Below the pieces are notes generated by a model. The model was given only the letters and a program-made list of their open reading frames with translations, had not been told where the DNA came from and made no database searches. This document shows, piece by piece, positions 5,707-6,438 of a stretch of 6,438 nucleotides of DNA (position 1 is the stretch's first letter; the number at the start of each line of letters is the position of its first letter). The stretch lies in assembly GCA_021788565.1 (NCBI GenBank), contig JAJYKO010000336.1, forward strand, positions 1 to 6,438. The letters are read 5' to 3'. Source of the stretch: Chloroflexota bacterium. GTDB lineage: Bacteria > Chloroflexota > UBA6077. The translations under genes were made by a program, and so were the position numbers.

Positions 5707-6438
5707 ATGGACACCGTCGAGAAGTACAGCCGCTACGTCATCACCAGTTGTACGAAAGGGGTGGAGCCGGTAGTCGTGGATCACGCCCTGGGCGCCACCA
5801 TCACCGACACCTCGGGAAAGAGCTATCTGGATTGCTTCGCGGGCATCTCCGTTGTCAACGCCGGACACTGCAACGAGCGGGTCAACGCCGCCGCCAAGTC
5901 GCAGATTGATCGGCTGATCCATGCCAACGTCTATTCCTACTATCTGACACCCGCGGCCGACCTGGCCGAAAAGCTGGCGGAGATCCTGCCTGATCCCCTG
6001 GAGAAGACTTTCTTCTGCAACAGCGGCGCGGAGGCTATCGAGGGCGCCCTGCGAGCCATCAAGAAGTTCAACGGCCACCGCGAGACGATCTCCCTGATGG
6101 CGTCGTTCCATGGCAGAACCTACGGGACCCTGAGCATCACCGGACAGTCGGGCCGGAAGCGCGGCGGCGGCCCCTACGCCCCGGGCTCCGCCTTCGCTCC
6201 CGTGCCGTATTGCTACCGCTGCCCTTTCCGAATGAGCTACCCGGAGTGTGGGCTCGCCTGCGCTGAAGCGGTCGAAGATACCTTCCGCTACCAGACCAGC
6301 GACGACGTCGCTGCTTTCATCACCGAACCGGTGATGGGAGAGGGAGGCATACTGACGCCGCCCGCGGAGTACTTCAAGGTGGCCGTGGGTATCGCGCGCG
6401 ACCACGGGGCGCTCTGGCTGGCAGATGAAGTACAGAGC
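5707..6438 (+). CDS. class III PLP-dependent aminotransferase (omega-amino acid type), C-terminally cut by window edge
   Basis: The first 244 codons are present and open to the right edge. The fold-type I class III pattern is clear: G-x-T-x-x-D-T-S-G-K-S-Y-L-D (29-42), NSGAEA (105-110, cofactor phosphate binding), SFHGRTYG (133-140), EPVMGEGG (207-214) and ADEVQ (239-243) with D240, which contacts the PLP ring nitrogen. The catalytic lysine lies beyond the window. Members include 4-aminobutyrate, beta-alanine:pyruvate, AGXT2-like and ornithine aminotransferases; the exact substrate is not readable. A four-cysteine stretch at 169-185 (CYRC, then PECGLAC) recalls a clade of bacterial and archaeal omega-aminotransferases and AGXT2-like proteins. 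It follows the GntR gene by 44 bases and is likely regulated with it. Context suggests that it deaminates an amino acid released by the M20 or P1 hydrolases (inference). Confidence 0.92.
   Translation, partial: MDTVEKYSRYVITSCTKGVEPVVVDHALGATITDTSGKSYLDCFAGISVVNAGHCNERVNAAAKSQIDRLIHANVYSYYLTPAADLAEKLAEILPDPLEKTFFCNSGAEAIEGALRAIKKFNGHRETISLMASFHGRTYGTLSITGQSGRKRGGGPYAPGSAFAPVPYCYRCPFRMSYPECGLACAEAVEDTFRYQTSDDVAAFITEPVMGEGGILTPPAEYFKVAVGIARDHGALWLADEVQS

Noticed and set aside
5335..6405. 356-codon open frame on the minus strand across the regulator and aminotransferase
   Set aside because: The + strand encodes two clear families here; the minus frame shows low-complexity Arg/Gly/Ala-rich sequence with no domain.
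1..6438. CRISPR array, tRNA or rRNA gene, insertion sequence, or known riboswitch
   Set aside because: No regularly spaced repeats, structured RNA signatures, transposase coding or terminal repeats were seen; nearly all the sequence is accounted for by the eight genes.

Overview
The window (6,438 bases, moderately high GC, tightly packed genes) reads as one chromosomal catabolic/transport locus built around a divergent regulatory region. Six genes run leftward (minus strand) and two run rightward. The organism is not identifiable from the sequence alone. The EcfA1-EcfA2-EcfT proteins resemble Bacillota-type group II modules (EcfA2 has the LSGGxMR...GVLA...DPRGRKE pattern, EcfT ends its second coupling motif in AMEARCY). 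Together with the high GC this suggests a high-GC Bacillota (Clostridia/Limnochordia-like) or a neighbouring phylum such as Chloroflexota. This is a guess.

Leftward operon, in transcription order: ecfA1 (4720-3857), ecfA2 (3860-2988), ecfT (3009-2152), an M20/ArgE-DapE-type metallo-amidohydrolase (2106-877), an ECF substrate-binding (S) membrane subunit (762-208), and the first 42 codons of a P1/DmpA-type (family S58) aminopeptidase (126-1, running off the left edge). The ATPases overlap by 4 bases and ecfA2/ecfT by 22. The later gaps are 45, 114 and 81 bases. The last gap holds a near-perfect 36-bp palindrome (153-188).

Regulatory region 4721-4990: it contains a plausible sigma70-type promoter for the leftward operon, a weaker overlapping rightward promoter, an 8-bp palindrome TGTCGACA just downstream of the leftward start, repeated TGTCG pentamers, and a perfect 8-bp hairpin against the ecfA1 ribosome binding site.

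Rightward unit: an FCD-class GntR regulator (4991-5662), then a class III PLP aminotransferase (from 5707, truncated by the right edge before its catalytic lysine).

How it may work together (inference): the regulator senses a small carboxylate or amino acid. The dedicated ECF transporter imports an amide-containing solute, the M20 and P1 enzymes hydrolyse it, and the aminotransferase deaminates a released omega- or beta-amino acid. ECF transporters are best known as vitamin and metal scavengers, so one wired to a hydrolase/aminotransferase pathway is the most interesting aspect. beta-Alanine-containing compounds (beta-alanyl peptides, pantothenate-like amides) are one substrate class that fits all the families, but the sequence does not prove it. 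A second notable feature is that deviations in EcfA1 and EcfA2 fall on the same composite ATP site, which predicts one consensus and one degenerate site.
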